Of a stretch of DNA of 64,000 bases, positions 43,644 through 52,891 are shown one piece after another. Source of the DNA: an uncultured Neomegalonema sp. (GTDB lineage Bacteria > Pseudomonadota > Alphaproteobacteria > Rhodobacterales > Rhodobacteraceae); the NCBI GenBank assembly GCA_938008165.1, contig CALLLP010000010.1:1-64000 (forward strand). The letters run 5' to 3'. Under the pieces are notes generated by a model, which was not told where the DNA came from, did not search any database, and was given only the letters and a program-made list of their open reading frames with translations. The position numbers were made by a program, and so were the translations under genes. Numbering within the stretch: position 1 is the first letter of the stretch; each line of letters starts with the position of its first letter.

Positions 43644-44870
43644 ATGGGGCACGGAAAGTCGGACAACCAAACCGGCGAGCGCTCTGCCGCGCCACGAATC
43701 ATGCTCTACAGTCACGACACCTACGGTCTCGGACATATCCGCCGGGCGCGCACCATTGCGATGGCCTTTGCCTCGCGCTTTGAGAATGCGAGCATCCTGA
43801 TTGCAACCGGATCGCCGATCGTGGGACGCTTCGACTTTCCACACGGTGTCGATTTCGTTCGGATACCGGGGGTCGTCAAGCTGCCAAGCGGCGATTATGC
43901 CTCCGATACCATGCATCTCGATATCGCCCAGACCGTGGCCCTGCGAGAGCGCATTCTGCACGCCACAGCCGAAGCCTTTGCCCCCGACCTGCTGATCGTG
44001 GATAAGGAGCCAACCGGCCTGCGCGGTGAAATGTTGCCAACGCTGCAACATCTGAGCGAACACGGAACGCGCATCGTGCTCGGATTGCGCGATGTGCTCG
44101 ACGAGGCCAAAGCGCTGAAAACCGAATGGGCGCGCAAAGGTGCCGTGCAGGCCATAGAGCAATATTACGATGAAATCTGGATATACGGCCTGAGCGAAAT
44201 CTTCGAACCACTGGCGGGATTGGCCCTGCCGGAGAAGATTCGCGATCGCATTCGCTATACTGGCTATCTGCGCCGCGAAGCACCGGATGACTGGCCCGAA
44301 CCCCGTGCAAACGAGCAAATGCCCCATGGATCGGTTCTGGTGACGCCGGGCGGCGGGGGCGATGGCGAGGTGCTGATCGATTGGGTTTTGCGCGCCTATG
44401 AAACCGACAAGAACCTCTCCGTACCCGCTTTGATCGTCTTCGGACCTTTTCTGAATGCCGAGCGACGGGTCGAATTCGAGCGCCGCGCCCATCGATTTCG
44501 CACCATTCAAACCCGGAATTTCGATTCCCGGCTAGAGCGCCTGATGATTGATGCGAAGGGTGTTATCGCCATGGGCGGGTATAATACGTTCTGCGAGATA
44601 CTCAGCTTCGACAAACCCGCCGCTCTAGCCCCGCGCATCACCCCGCGCATGGAACAATATCTGCGTGTCGTCGCCGCCGAACGCATCGGGCTGGTGCGAA
44701 TGCTGCCCCCCGTGCGCGACGGTGACGACAAACCTGATTCTGCGGCGATGGCGGCGGCCATCCGTGCCCTCGATACGCAACCCCTGCCCTCCCAAGCGAA
44801 GATCGTCGGATTGCTCGACGGGCTGGACCGGGTCAGCGACCTGACCCGCGCGGCATTGGCACGGCGATGA
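43644..44870 (+). CDS. Glycosyltransferase, COG4671/MurG-like (operon gene 1)
   Basis: 408 residues from ATG 43644; a GTG at 43602 is an equally open alternative (neither has a good SD). A TATAAAT box at 43574-43580 could be the -10 element. The protein begins with the nucleotide-sugar GT-B hallmark RIMLYSHDTYGLGHIRRARTIA and ends with VTPGGGGDGEVL and AMGGYNTFCEILSF, the UDP-sugar site. It matches predicted glycosyltransferases of COG4671. It is the first of six overlapping genes, so it likely adds a sugar to a glycolipid or polysaccharide built by this operon. Confidence 0.82.
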   Translation: MGHGKSDNQTGERSAAPRIMLYSHDTYGLGHIRRARTIAMAFASRFENASILIATGSPIVGRFDFPHGVDFVRIPGVVKLPSGDYASDTMHLDIAQTVALRERILHATAEAFAPDLLIVDKEPTGLRGEMLPTLQHLSEHGTRIVLGLRDVLDEAKALKTEWARKGAVQAIEQYYDEIWIYGLSEIFEPLAGLALPEKIRDRIRYTGYLRREAPDDWPEPRANEQMPHGSVLVTPGGGGDGEVLIDWVLRAYETDKNLSVPALIVFGPFLNAERRVEFERRAHRFRTIQTRNFDSRLERLMIDAKGVIAMGGYNTFCEILSFDKPAALAPRITPRMEQYLRVVAAERIGLVRMLPPVRDGDDKPDSAAMAAAIRALDTQPLPSQAKIVGLLDGLDRVSDLTRAALARR

Positions 44871-46078
44871 CCCGGCGGATCGGCATCGTCGTCAAGGGAT
44901 ATCCGCGCCTGTCGGAAACCTTCATCGCGCAAGAATTGCTGGGCCTGCAAGAGCGCGGAATCATCTTCGATATCTGGTCCCTGCGCCACCCGACCGACAC
45001 GGCAACCCATCCAGTGAACGACGCGATCACCGCGCCGGTGCATTACCTGCCCGAATATATCCGGCATGAGCCATGGCGCGTGTTGCGCGCGCTGGGCCGG
45101 GCTGCGCGCAAGCGGGGGTTCTGGCGGGCAATGCGGATCTGGCTGCATGATCTGATCCGGGCACGCGATGCGAACCGGGTCCGCCGATTTGCGCAAGCGG
45201 CTGTTCTGGCAACAGAATCAGCACCAGAAACCGCCTTTTTCTACGCCCATTTTCTGCATACGCCATCATCGGTTGCCCGCTATGCAGCGATGATGTGCGG
45301 GATGAAATGGGGCTTTTCAGCCCATGCAAAAGACATCTGGACCACCGCCGAATGGGAAAAGCGCGAGAAAATCGTTGATGCCGCCTTTGGCGTGACCTGT
45401 ACGCGCTATGGCGCCGATCACCTGTCGGAACTTGGGCCGGAGGGCCGGGTCTCGCTGGTTTATCACGGTCTGGACCTGTCGCGCCTGCCCGCGCCCCCGG
45501 AGCGTACGCCCCATGGCGGCGCATGGACGATCCTGTCGGTCGGGCGATTGGTCGAGAAAAAAGGATACGACCTGTTGCTCGACGCCTTGGCCGGATTGCC
45601 GGATGATCTGGAATGGCGCTTCATCCATATCGGTGGCGGACCGTTGGGCGGTGATTTAAAGAAACGCGCCCAAGCATCTGGAATAGAAACAAAGATAGAC
45701 TGGCGCGGGGCGCAGGCCCGTGATGCCGTCTTTGCCGCGATGCGCGAAGCGGATCTCTTCGTCCTGCCCAGCCGCATTACCGGATCGGGCGACCGGGACG
45801 GCTTGCCCAATGTGCTGATGGAGGCGGCGAGTCAAAAACTGCCGATCATCTCCACCGCCGTTTCGGCGATACCGGAATTCGTGGAGGACGGTCTTTCGGG
45901 GCGCCTGGTTCCGGCGGATGACGTGCAATCTCTTCGCATAGCCATCGAAGATCACACCACAAACCCTCAGCAAAAAAAGGATTTTGCGGATCATCTCTAT
46001 CAACGACTCATTGCAGATTTTGGCGCAAATGCCGGGATCGACGCCGTGGCCAAGCGGATCGAAGCGGCGATGACATGA
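44867..46078 (+). CDS. GT4-family glycosyltransferase (operon gene 2)
   Basis: 403 residues, GT-B fold. Start ATGA overlaps gene 1. N-terminal GYPRLSETFIAQELLGLQERG is the typical acceptor-side opening, VGRLVEKKGYDLLLDALAGL and PSRITGSGDRDGLPNVLMEAASQKLPII (the EX7E region) are GT4 donor motifs. GT4 enzymes use NDP-sugars to extend glycans. Exact sugar unknown. Its position between two other transferases suggests sequential assembly of one oligosaccharide. Confidence 0.9.
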   Translation: MTRRIGIVVKGYPRLSETFIAQELLGLQERGIIFDIWSLRHPTDTATHPVNDAITAPVHYLPEYIRHEPWRVLRALGRAARKRGFWRAMRIWLHDLIRARDANRVRRFAQAAVLATESAPETAFFYAHFLHTPSSVARYAAMMCGMKWGFSAHAKDIWTTAEWEKREKIVDAAFGVTCTRYGADHLSELGPEGRVSLVYHGLDLSRLPAPPERTPHGGAWTILSVGRLVEKKGYDLLLDALAGLPDDLEWRFIHIGGGPLGGDLKKRAQASGIETKIDWRGAQARDAVFAAMREADLFVLPSRITGSGDRDGLPNVLMEAASQKLPIISTAVSAIPEFVEDGLSGRLVPADDVQSLRIAIEDHTTNPQQKKDFADHLYQRLIADFGANAGIDAVAKRIEAAMT

Positions 46079-47142
46079 CACGGATCGCCTTCTATGCGCC
46101 CTTGAAGCCCCCCGATCACCCGACCCCTTCTGGTGATCGACGCATGGGGCGCTTATTCATCGATGCATTGAAGAAAGCCGGATATAATCCAGAAATCGCA
46201 AGCACTTTACGTGTACGCGATGGCTTGGGCGATAGGGCGATACAGGCCACCGCCATCGAAAACGCCGGGCGCGAGATCGAGCGCCTGACAAATCAATGGC
46301 GTGCCGACCCCCCGTCGATCTGGTTCACCTATCATTGCTATTACAAGGCCCCGGACTTGATCGGACCCACCCTCGCGGATCGATTTGCAATTCCCTATGT
46401 CATTGCGGAGGCAAGCCGGGCGCGCAAACGGAGAGGGGGGCCGTGGGATGGATTCGCCCGCCGTGCCGACACCGCCATCGACCGTGCCGACCTGCTGCTC
46501 GCCATGACGGCCCATGACCGCTTTGCCTTGGATCGTGATGCAAAAGATGGACAACATATCGTTGATTTTCCTCCCTTTCTCGATCCCGGTCCTGATCCGG
46601 TGCCCAAGCGACCCTCTGCGACCCTGCGCCTGTTGACGGTCGCCATGATGCGCGGGGCGGATAAGCTGGCCTCCTATCGGGCGCTTGCGGAGGCACTGCA
46701 CGGTCTCGATACGGTCGATTGGCGACTGACCATAATCGGCGACGGCCCGGAGCGCGCGGCTGTGGACGCCCTGTTTCGGCCTTATGGGGATAGGGTTTCA
46801 TTCGGAGAGATGATCGCGGATGCGAGCGCGCTGCGACCCTATTACGAAACCGCCGATGCGCTGGTCTGGCCGGGGGTCAATGAAGCCTATGGGATGATCT
46901 ATCTTGAGGCGCAGGCAGCGGGCACGCCCGTCATCGCCGAAGACTGGCCCGGCCCCCGCAGCGTGATCGCCCCCGCCTCCGCCATCGTGCCGCAGGGCGA
47001 TGCCGAAGCGTTCCGATCCGCCATCCTGCGCGTCACCAATGATGCGCAGATATGCCATGCCGTCCGCCGCTATGTGCTGGACGGCCATAGCCTCGATGCG
47101 GCATCGATGCGTCTCGGCGATTTACTGGGGGATTTGCGATGA
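46075..47142 (+). CDS. Glycosyltransferase, GT4-like (operon gene 3)
   Basis: 355 residues, 4-base overlap with gene 2. The N-terminus RIAFYAPLKPPDHPTPSGDRRMGRLFIDALKKAGY and the donor half VDWRLTIIGDGPERAAVD and WPGVNEAYGMIYLEAQAAGTPVIAEDW (EX7E-type) fit GT4. It is shorter than the previous enzyme. It would add another sugar in the same pathway. Function inferred by family and context. Confidence 0.85.
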   Translation: MTRIAFYAPLKPPDHPTPSGDRRMGRLFIDALKKAGYNPEIASTLRVRDGLGDRAIQATAIENAGREIERLTNQWRADPPSIWFTYHCYYKAPDLIGPTLADRFAIPYVIAEASRARKRRGGPWDGFARRADTAIDRADLLLAMTAHDRFALDRDAKDGQHIVDFPPFLDPGPDPVPKRPSATLRLLTVAMMRGADKLASYRALAEALHGLDTVDWRLTIIGDGPERAAVDALFRPYGDRVSFGEMIADASALRPYYETADALVWPGVNEAYGMIYLEAQAAGTPVIAEDWPGPRSVIAPASAIVPQGDAEAFRSAILRVTNDAQICHAVRRYVLDGHSLDAASMRLGDLLGDLR

Positions 47143-47720
47143 AAATCGGGCTGCTACGGCACGGACGTACCGAATGGAACGAGGCCGGGCGCTTGCAGGG
47201 CCGGACGGATATTCCGATATCCGATGCCGAGCGCACACGCCTTTCCACGGTTTCACTGCCGCCCGAATGGCAAGGGGCTGCCATCTTATCCAGCCCCCTG
47301 AGCCGAGCGCGTGAAACTGCCGATATCATTGCCGAAGGGCCAATCACGACCGATGACGCGCTGATCGAACTTGATCTCGGCGCATGGGAGGGAAAACGCG
47401 GCGTTGACCTTCTGGGCGATCCGTCGAGCGGATATCGCCATGTCGAGGAATGGGGCTGGGATGGCCGCCCCCCCGGTGGCGAGACGCCGCGCGAATTGCT
47501 GGCGCGGGTCGATCCATTGTTATCAGGCTTGACGGAAGACACTATAATTGTCAGTCATATCAATATCATGCGCGTTATTCTGGCCAAGGCGCATGATTGG
47601 CATTTTGACGGACCGATGCCCTTTCGCATCAAACGTAATCGGCTTTATATCCTGCATCGGGAAGGCAATATCTGGCGCGCAGAACCGGAGCCTGTAAGGC
47701 TGGTGTCACGATGCGCATAG
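47139..47720 (+). CDS. Histidine phosphatase (operon gene 4)
   Basis: 193 residues. The phosphohistidine site MKIGLLRHGRTEWNEAGRLQGRTD is complete at the very start, with SSPLSRARETADI and the second His in DTIIVSHINIMRVI. Phosphoglycerate mutase/CobC-like size. Overlaps gene 3 by 4 bases and gene 5 by 10. In a glycan operon a phosphatase may hydrolyse a sugar phosphate or lipid phosphate intermediate; this is inference. Confidence 0.88.
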   Translation: MKIGLLRHGRTEWNEAGRLQGRTDIPISDAERTRLSTVSLPPEWQGAAILSSPLSRARETADIIAEGPITTDDALIELDLGAWEGKRGVDLLGDPSSGYRHVEEWGWDGRPPGGETPRELLARVDPLLSGLTEDTIIVSHINIMRVILAKAHDWHFDGPMPFRIKRNRLYILHREGNIWRAEPEPVRLVSRCA

Positions 47721-48832
47721 CGTTTTTGGTGACGCATTTGCTCGGCACAGGCCATCTCGCCCGGACGGCGCAAATCGCGGATGCGTTTACAGCGGCGGGA
47801 CATGAGGCACTGGTCATCAGCGGCGGCATGCCCGCTCCCCTTGCTGCACCGAAAATGTCTATTCTACAACAGGTTGAACCAATTCGGTCAGATATTGCCT
47901 TTTCAGCTCTGCTCGATGGATCGGGAAAGATCGCGGGCGACACCCTGCTTGCAGGGCGTATCGATGCAATCACCACGGGCATTCACACGTTTGCCCCCGA
48001 TGTGCTGGTGACGGAATTGTTTCCTTTTGGACGACGAAAGCTTGCGCCGGAATTTGAGGCGGCGATTGCGGCAGCACGAGGCGCGATGATCTTTTCGTCG
48101 ATCCGCGATATCCTGCAAGCACCCCGAAAGGCCGGACGCAAGGCGGAGGCGGAGGCGCGCCTCGCGCGGCAATATCACGGCATTCTCTTCCATGGCGATA
48201 CCGCATTGGTTGATCTGGATGAAAGCTGGTCCCTGCCCACCGACTTGCGCTCTCTTGTCAAAGAAACGGGCTATATTGCTGATTGCAAGAATCAAAATGA
48301 TGATGGAGTCGATGGCCAAGGCGATATTCTGGTTGCCGCCGGAGGCGGATCGGTCGGCGATGCCCTGTTTCGCATATCGGTCGAGGCGGCGCGTTTGATG
48401 CCCGGTTTCCGCTGGCGATTGCTGGTCGGTGGCGCGGATCATGAGGCGCGGATCGCGGCCCTCGGTGCCCTGCCCCCCAATACTCTGGCGGAGCGAGTGC
48501 GGCCAGACTTTCGGGCCTTGCTCACCCGGTGCCGCGTGGCCGTACTGCAATGCGGATACAATACAGCAATGGATGTCGCAGTAACCGGCGCGCGGGCAGT
48601 GTTTTGCCCCTTCGAAGGGATCGGGGAAACGGAACAACTGCACCGCGCGCGGGCGATGGCGGATCGGTATCGATGCGGTCTCGTCCGCGAGGGCGACTTG
48701 ACGGCGCAATCCCTCGCCACGGCAGTCGATACCGCAAGCCAGACGATCCGCCCCGATTATTCGGCGCTGCGATTGGATGGCGCTTCGCGCAGCGTCCGTA
48801 TCGTCGAGACTGCCCTGAAAGCGGCGCCATGA
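47711..48832 (+). CDS. Glycosyltransferase, MurG-like (operon gene 5)
   Basis: 373 residues. RIAFLVTHLLGTGHLARTAQIADAF resembles the N-terminal loop of MurG/COG4671 enzymes, as in gene 1. The C-terminal half has LVAAGGGSVGDALF and VAVLQCGYNTAMDVAVTGARAVFCPFEG, the donor site with the GGxN-type loop replaced by QCGYNT. It is a second copy of the gene-1 type, so the operon appears to use two related transferases. Overlaps the deacetylase by 4 bases. Confidence 0.82.
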   Translation: MRIAFLVTHLLGTGHLARTAQIADAFTAAGHEALVISGGMPAPLAAPKMSILQQVEPIRSDIAFSALLDGSGKIAGDTLLAGRIDAITTGIHTFAPDVLVTELFPFGRRKLAPEFEAAIAAARGAMIFSSIRDILQAPRKAGRKAEAEARLARQYHGILFHGDTALVDLDESWSLPTDLRSLVKETGYIADCKNQNDDGVDGQGDILVAAGGGSVGDALFRISVEAARLMPGFRWRLLVGGADHEARIAALGALPPNTLAERVRPDFRALLTRCRVAVLQCGYNTAMDVAVTGARAVFCPFEGIGETEQLHRARAMADRYRCGLVREGDLTAQSLATAVDTASQTIRPDYSALRLDGASRSVRIVETALKAAP

Positions 48833-49569
48833 AGATCGACTGGTCTACGCTCGATGCCGCGTTGGAGCGGCGCGCGCCGGTCCTGTGGTGGCGCGATGAT
48901 GATGTGACAGAACCCAGTCCCGCGCTTGATCGCCTCTTGGACCTAACGGCGGCATGGGATGCCCCGATTACGCTGGCGGCGATTCCGACCCGGATCGACC
49001 CGGCCCTCGCTCCCCGGATCGCGCATGATCCGTCGGTCAGCGTCGCCGTGCATGGCTGGACTCATACGAGCCATGCGCCCAAAGACGAGAAAAAGGCAGA
49101 ATTCGGCGCCCATCGCCCCTTATCCGACCGGATGGCCGAGGCGGAAAAGGCATTATCGATCCTCACCGACTCGTTTGGCGCACAGGCCGTGCCGGTCTTC
49201 ATTCCCCCTTGGAACCGGATCGCGCCCGATATGCCCGCAACCTTGGCTTTGGCGGGGTATCGGGGGATTTCCGTCTATGGCGAGCGGATGCCCCGCCACC
49301 TGCCACTTTCCCGTTTCGATGCGCATCTGGACCCGATCGACTGGCGCAGCACCCGCTCCGCCGTTGATCCACAGGGGTTTGTCGAGCGCATCGCAACGCT
49401 GATGAACGACGACGCTCCCATCGGATTGATGACCCATCACCTCGCGCATGATGACGCGATTTGGGAACTGACCGACGCCGTCGTCACGCGACTGACCCAT
49501 GGCGGCGCGATCTGGACATCCCTGCCATCCCTGATCGATGACGCGCAATCCGATGCATCCGGCTTGTGA
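48829..49569 (+). CDS. Polysaccharide deacetylase family protein (operon gene 6)
   Basis: 246 residues of the NodB-like fold: VLWWRDDDVTEPSPALDRLL (Asp pair), VAVHGWTHTSH with the His motif HxxxH (metal ligands) and VFIPPWNRIAPD near 130. LMTHHLAHDDAIWE supplies the late His. No signal peptide, so it is cytoplasmic, which suits deacetylation of a lipid-linked or nucleotide-linked sugar before export. Last gene of the operon, with a 4-base overlap. Confidence 0.85.
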   Translation: MKIDWSTLDAALERRAPVLWWRDDDVTEPSPALDRLLDLTAAWDAPITLAAIPTRIDPALAPRIAHDPSVSVAVHGWTHTSHAPKDEKKAEFGAHRPLSDRMAEAEKALSILTDSFGAQAVPVFIPPWNRIAPDMPATLALAGYRGISVYGERMPRHLPLSRFDAHLDPIDWRSTRSAVDPQGFVERIATLMNDDAPIGLMTHHLAHDDAIWELTDAVVTRLTHGGAIWTSLPSLIDDAQSDASGL

Positions 49570-49647
49570 TTTCAACTTTTTTACCAATTGATAAAACTCA
49601 ATTCCTGTGCAAGCGTTTCCCCATCATGACGACCGGGAGGCGAAACG

Positions 49648-50970
49648 ATGGGTGCGACACAACGACAGGACGGGATCGTCGCAGGGCGGCTATCGCCGGA
49701 GGCATATGTAGAGAATTTCACCGATGCCTATCCACCGCTCGACCCGCATGAAGCGCTGGTCGCCGCGGATCGCTGTTATTTCTGCCATGATGCGCCATGT
49801 ATCGCGGCCTGTCCGACCGAGATCGATATCCCCTTGTTCATTCGTCAGATTCAGGCGGGCAGCCCCAAGGGCGCGGCAAAAACGATCCTAAATCAAAACA
49901 TTCTGGGTGGTATGTGCGCGCGGGTCTGCCCCACCGAAACCCTATGCGAAGAAGCCTGCGTGCGAGAATTGGCCGAAGGCAAGCCGGTGCAGATCGGCGC
50001 ATTGCAACGCTTTGCAACCGATACATTGATGGCCACGGGCGAGCATCCCTTCACCCGTGCAGACCCGACGGGCAAGATCGTCGCGGTTATCGGCGCGGGC
50101 CCTGCGGGCCTCGCCTGCGCGCATCGGCTCGCCCTGCATGGACATAAGGTCGTGGTCGTCGATGGACGCGCAAAGCCCGGCGGGTTGAATGAATATGGCA
50201 TTGCCAGCTACAAGACCGTCGATAATTTTGCGCAGGCTGAAATCGACTGGCTGATGAAGATCGGCGGTATCCGTATCGAGACGGGGGCGATGCTGGGCCG
50301 GGATTTCACCCTCGATGAACTGCGCCACGACTATGATGCGGTCTTTCTTGGGATGGGATTGTCGGGCGTCAATGCCCTGATGCTGGATGGTGCGGAAGAC
50401 CGTCTCGGCAATGCAGTGGATTTCATCGCCACACTGCGCCAATCGGATGATCTGTCGCGTCTGCCCATCGGGCGGCGGGTCGTGGTCATCGGTGGCGGAA
50501 TGACGGCGGTGGATGCCGCTGTGCAATCAAAGCTGTTGGGAGCGCAAGACGTCACCATCGTCTATCGCCGGAGTCAGGAGCGCATGGGCGCCAGCCGCCA
50601 TGAGCAGGATCACGCCACCGCGTCAGGCGTGCGCCTCGTCTGCAATGCAATGCCGGTGCGCGGCGTCGAGGGCGGGGTCGAATTCGAATATACCCAAGAA
50701 ACCCCCGATGGCCTGCACGGCACCGGCGAGACCTTCACCCTTGCGGCCGATCAAGTGTTGCGCGCCATCGGCCAGACCTATGGCGAGGCGCCCGGTGCGG
50801 TCCTCGATCTCGAACGCGGCAAAATCCGGGTCGACACCGAAGGGCGAACCTCGATCGCCAGCGTCTGGGCCGGAGGCGATTGCGCGGCGGGGGGCGAGGA
50901 TCTGACCGTGACCGCCGTCGCCGAGGGGCGCGACGCCGCCGAAAGCATTCACCGGGCCTTGAGCGCCTGA
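49648..50970 (+). CDS. preT: NAD-dependent dihydropyrimidine dehydrogenase subunit PreT
   Basis: 440 residues. The N-terminal iron-sulfur region has CYFCHDAPCIAACPTEIDIP and GGMCARVCPTETLCEEAC. FAD site VIGAGPAGLACAHRL near 147 and NADH site VVIGGGMTAVDAAVQSKLLGA near 285 follow. The GGDCAAGGEDL segment closes the flavin fold. PreT and PreA together reduce uracil and thymine with NADH. GGGAGG lies 6 bases before the ATG. The next gene, preA, starts 15 bases later. Hydantoinase/amidase genes for later steps are not here. Confidence 0.92.
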   Translation: MGATQRQDGIVAGRLSPEAYVENFTDAYPPLDPHEALVAADRCYFCHDAPCIAACPTEIDIPLFIRQIQAGSPKGAAKTILNQNILGGMCARVCPTETLCEEACVRELAEGKPVQIGALQRFATDTLMATGEHPFTRADPTGKIVAVIGAGPAGLACAHRLALHGHKVVVVDGRAKPGGLNEYGIASYKTVDNFAQAEIDWLMKIGGIRIETGAMLGRDFTLDELRHDYDAVFLGMGLSGVNALMLDGAEDRLGNAVDFIATLRQSDDLSRLPIGRRVVVIGGGMTAVDAAVQSKLLGAQDVTIVYRRSQERMGASRHEQDHATASGVRLVCNAMPVRGVEGGVEFEYTQETPDGLHGTGETFTLAADQVLRAIGQTYGEAPGAVLDLERGKIRVDTEGRTSIASVWAGGDCAAGGEDLTVTAVAEGRDAAESIHRALSA

Positions 50971-50985
50971 CAGGGAGAACCGATC

Positions 50986-52287
50986 ATGGCTGACCTGCGC
51001 AACGATTTCGTCGGGATCAAATCCCCGAATCCCTTCTGGCTCGCCTCGGCGCCGCCAACGGATAAGGAATACAATGTCCGTCGCGCCTTTGAGGCCGGAT
51101 GGGGCGGCGTTGTGTGGAAAACGCTGGGCCTCGACCCGCATATCGTCAATGTCAACGGCCCGCGCTATGGCGTGATCCACGGGGCCGACCGGCGGGTTCT
51201 GGGGATCAACAATATCGAGTTGATTACCGATCGCCCCCTGGAGACGAACCTGCGCGAAATCAAGGCCGTCAAGCGCGACTGGCCCGACAGGGCCATGGTC
51301 GTCTCGCTGATGGTGCCCTGCGAGGAGGTGTGCTGGACCGATATCCTGCGCGATGTCGAGGAGACCGGCGCGGATGGCGTCGAACTGAATTTCGGCTGTC
51401 CCCATGGCATGAGCGAGCGCGGCATGGGCGCGGCGGTTGGGCAAGTGCCGGAATATATCGAAATGGTCGCCCGCTGGTGCAAGGCGGCAACGCGGATGCC
51501 GGTCATCGTCAAACTGACCCCGAATATCACCGATATTCGCTATCCCGCGCGGGCGGCCCTCGCCGGAGGCGCGGATGCGGTCAGCTTGATCAACACCGTT
51601 TCCTCCATCACCAGCGTCAATCTCGATCTGATGGCCCCCGAACCGACCATTGATGGCAAGGGGTCGCATGGCGGCTATTGCGGCCCCGCCGTCAAGCCGA
51701 TCGCGCTGAACATGGTCGCCGAAATCGCCCGCGACGCGCAGACGCGCACCATCCCGATCAGCGGAATCGGCGGGGTCACGACATGGCGCGACGCTGCGGA
51801 ATTCATCGCGCTGGGCGCAGGCAATGTACAGGTCTGCACGGCGGCGATGACCTATGGCTTCAAGATCGTGCAGGAGATGATCGCAGGCCTGTCCGATTGG
51901 ATGGACGAAAAGGGCTATGCCACGACGGAAGATTTCAAGGGCATGGCCGTGCCGAACGTAACGGATTGGCAGTATCTCAACCTCAATTACGTTACAAAGG
52001 CGCGGATCGATCAGGATAAATGCATCCAATGCGGGCGCTGTTACGCCGCTTGCGAGGATACCTCCCATCAAGCGATCAGCATGTCCGCCGACCGTAAATT
52101 CGACGTGATCGATGCCGAATGCGTGGCCTGCAATCTTTGCGTGAATGTCTGTCCGGTCGACGGCTGTATCACGATGGAAGAACTGGCCCCCGGTGCCCTT
52201 GACGAACGCACAGGGCGCGTGGTCGAGGCGGCTCACGGCGACTGGACGGGCCATCCGAACAACCCCGGTGCCGTGGCGGCGGAGTAG
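50986..52287 (+). CDS. preA: NAD-dependent dihydropyrimidine dehydrogenase subunit PreA
   Basis: 433 residues. The FMN barrel runs from residue 1 to about 320: FVGIKSPNPFWLASAPPT, GWGGVVWKTLG, LNFGCPHGMSERGMGAA (the catalytic Cys loop region) and ISGIGGVTTWRDAAEFIALGA. The C-terminus binds two 4Fe-4S clusters: CIQCGRCYAAC and CVACNLCVNVCP. It reduces pyrimidine bases and receives electrons from PreT. GGGAG lies 10 bases before the ATG. The two genes form an operon. Confidence 0.95.
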   Translation: MADLRNDFVGIKSPNPFWLASAPPTDKEYNVRRAFEAGWGGVVWKTLGLDPHIVNVNGPRYGVIHGADRRVLGINNIELITDRPLETNLREIKAVKRDWPDRAMVVSLMVPCEEVCWTDILRDVEETGADGVELNFGCPHGMSERGMGAAVGQVPEYIEMVARWCKAATRMPVIVKLTPNITDIRYPARAALAGGADAVSLINTVSSITSVNLDLMAPEPTIDGKGSHGGYCGPAVKPIALNMVAEIARDAQTRTIPISGIGGVTTWRDAAEFIALGAGNVQVCTAAMTYGFKIVQEMIAGLSDWMDEKGYATTEDFKGMAVPNVTDWQYLNLNYVTKARIDQDKCIQCGRCYAACEDTSHQAISMSADRKFDVIDAECVACNLCVNVCPVDGCITMEELAPGALDERTGRVVEAAHGDWTGHPNNPGAVAAE

Positions 52288-52307
52288 GCGTATCCGCCGC
52301 GCTCAGC

Positions 52308-52853
52308 TCACCCCCATTTGATGGAACATCCCATACTCGGATATTGAGTTTGCGGGCCGTGGCCCGTCTCGGCGACTTGACGCATCGCGTTCAGCAATTC
52401 GGGGCTACGACCCGCAGGATCGCCCATTTTCGCATCGTCCAGACGCCCTCGGTATTGCAATTCCCCCTTGCCGTTGAACCCGAAGAAATCGGGGGTGCAA
52501 ACGGCGCCATAGGCCCGGCCCACGGATTGATCCTCATCGACCAGATAGGGGAAGGCGAACCCGTAATGCGCCGCGAATTTCTTCATTTCGGGGGGTGAAT
52601 CCGCGCGAACGATGCGATAATCGTTCGACATGACCGCAAGGACATTGACCCCCTCATCCATCAATAATGCCGTATCGCTGGCCAAGCGCTCGGCGATTGC
52701 AACGACATAGGGACAGTGGTTGCAGATGAAGGCGACCAACAGCCCTTTTCCGCCCAGATGATCCGCAAGGCGATAAGGTGCCCCATCGGGATCCTTGAGC
52801 GTGAAATCCGGTGCCTGCCAGCCAAAATTGCAGAGCGGAGTATCAAGTAACAT
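52308..52853 (-). CDS. Thioredoxin-family (AhpC/TSA-like) protein
   Basis: 181 residues. APDFTLKDPDGAPYRLADHLG opens the domain, and LLVAFICNHCPYVVAIAERL gives the CxxC redox centre (CNHC). SMGCSIKWG at the C-terminus is a strong feature of this group, with another Cys. These cytoplasmic or periplasmic proteins exchange thiols or reduce peroxides; no signal is seen here. GGAG precedes the ATG by 8 bases. It is convergent with preA and followed on the same strand by nothing evident within 20 bases. Confidence 0.9.
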   Translation of the reverse strand: MLLDTPLCNFGWQAPDFTLKDPDGAPYRLADHLGGKGLLVAFICNHCPYVVAIAERLASDTALLMDEGVNVLAVMSNDYRIVRADSPPEMKKFAAHYGFAFPYLVDEDQSVGRAYGAVCTPDFFGFNGKGELQYRGRLDDAKMGDPAGRSPELLNAMRQVAETGHGPQTQYPSMGCSIKWG

Positions 52854-52891
52854 GGGCGTTTCTCCATAGTTCCGGCGTCAGTTTTCTGGCA

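Noticed and set aside
50623-52254. 543-codon open frame opposite preA
   Set aside because: Shadow of preA; composition is unlike a real protein and no start site is evident.
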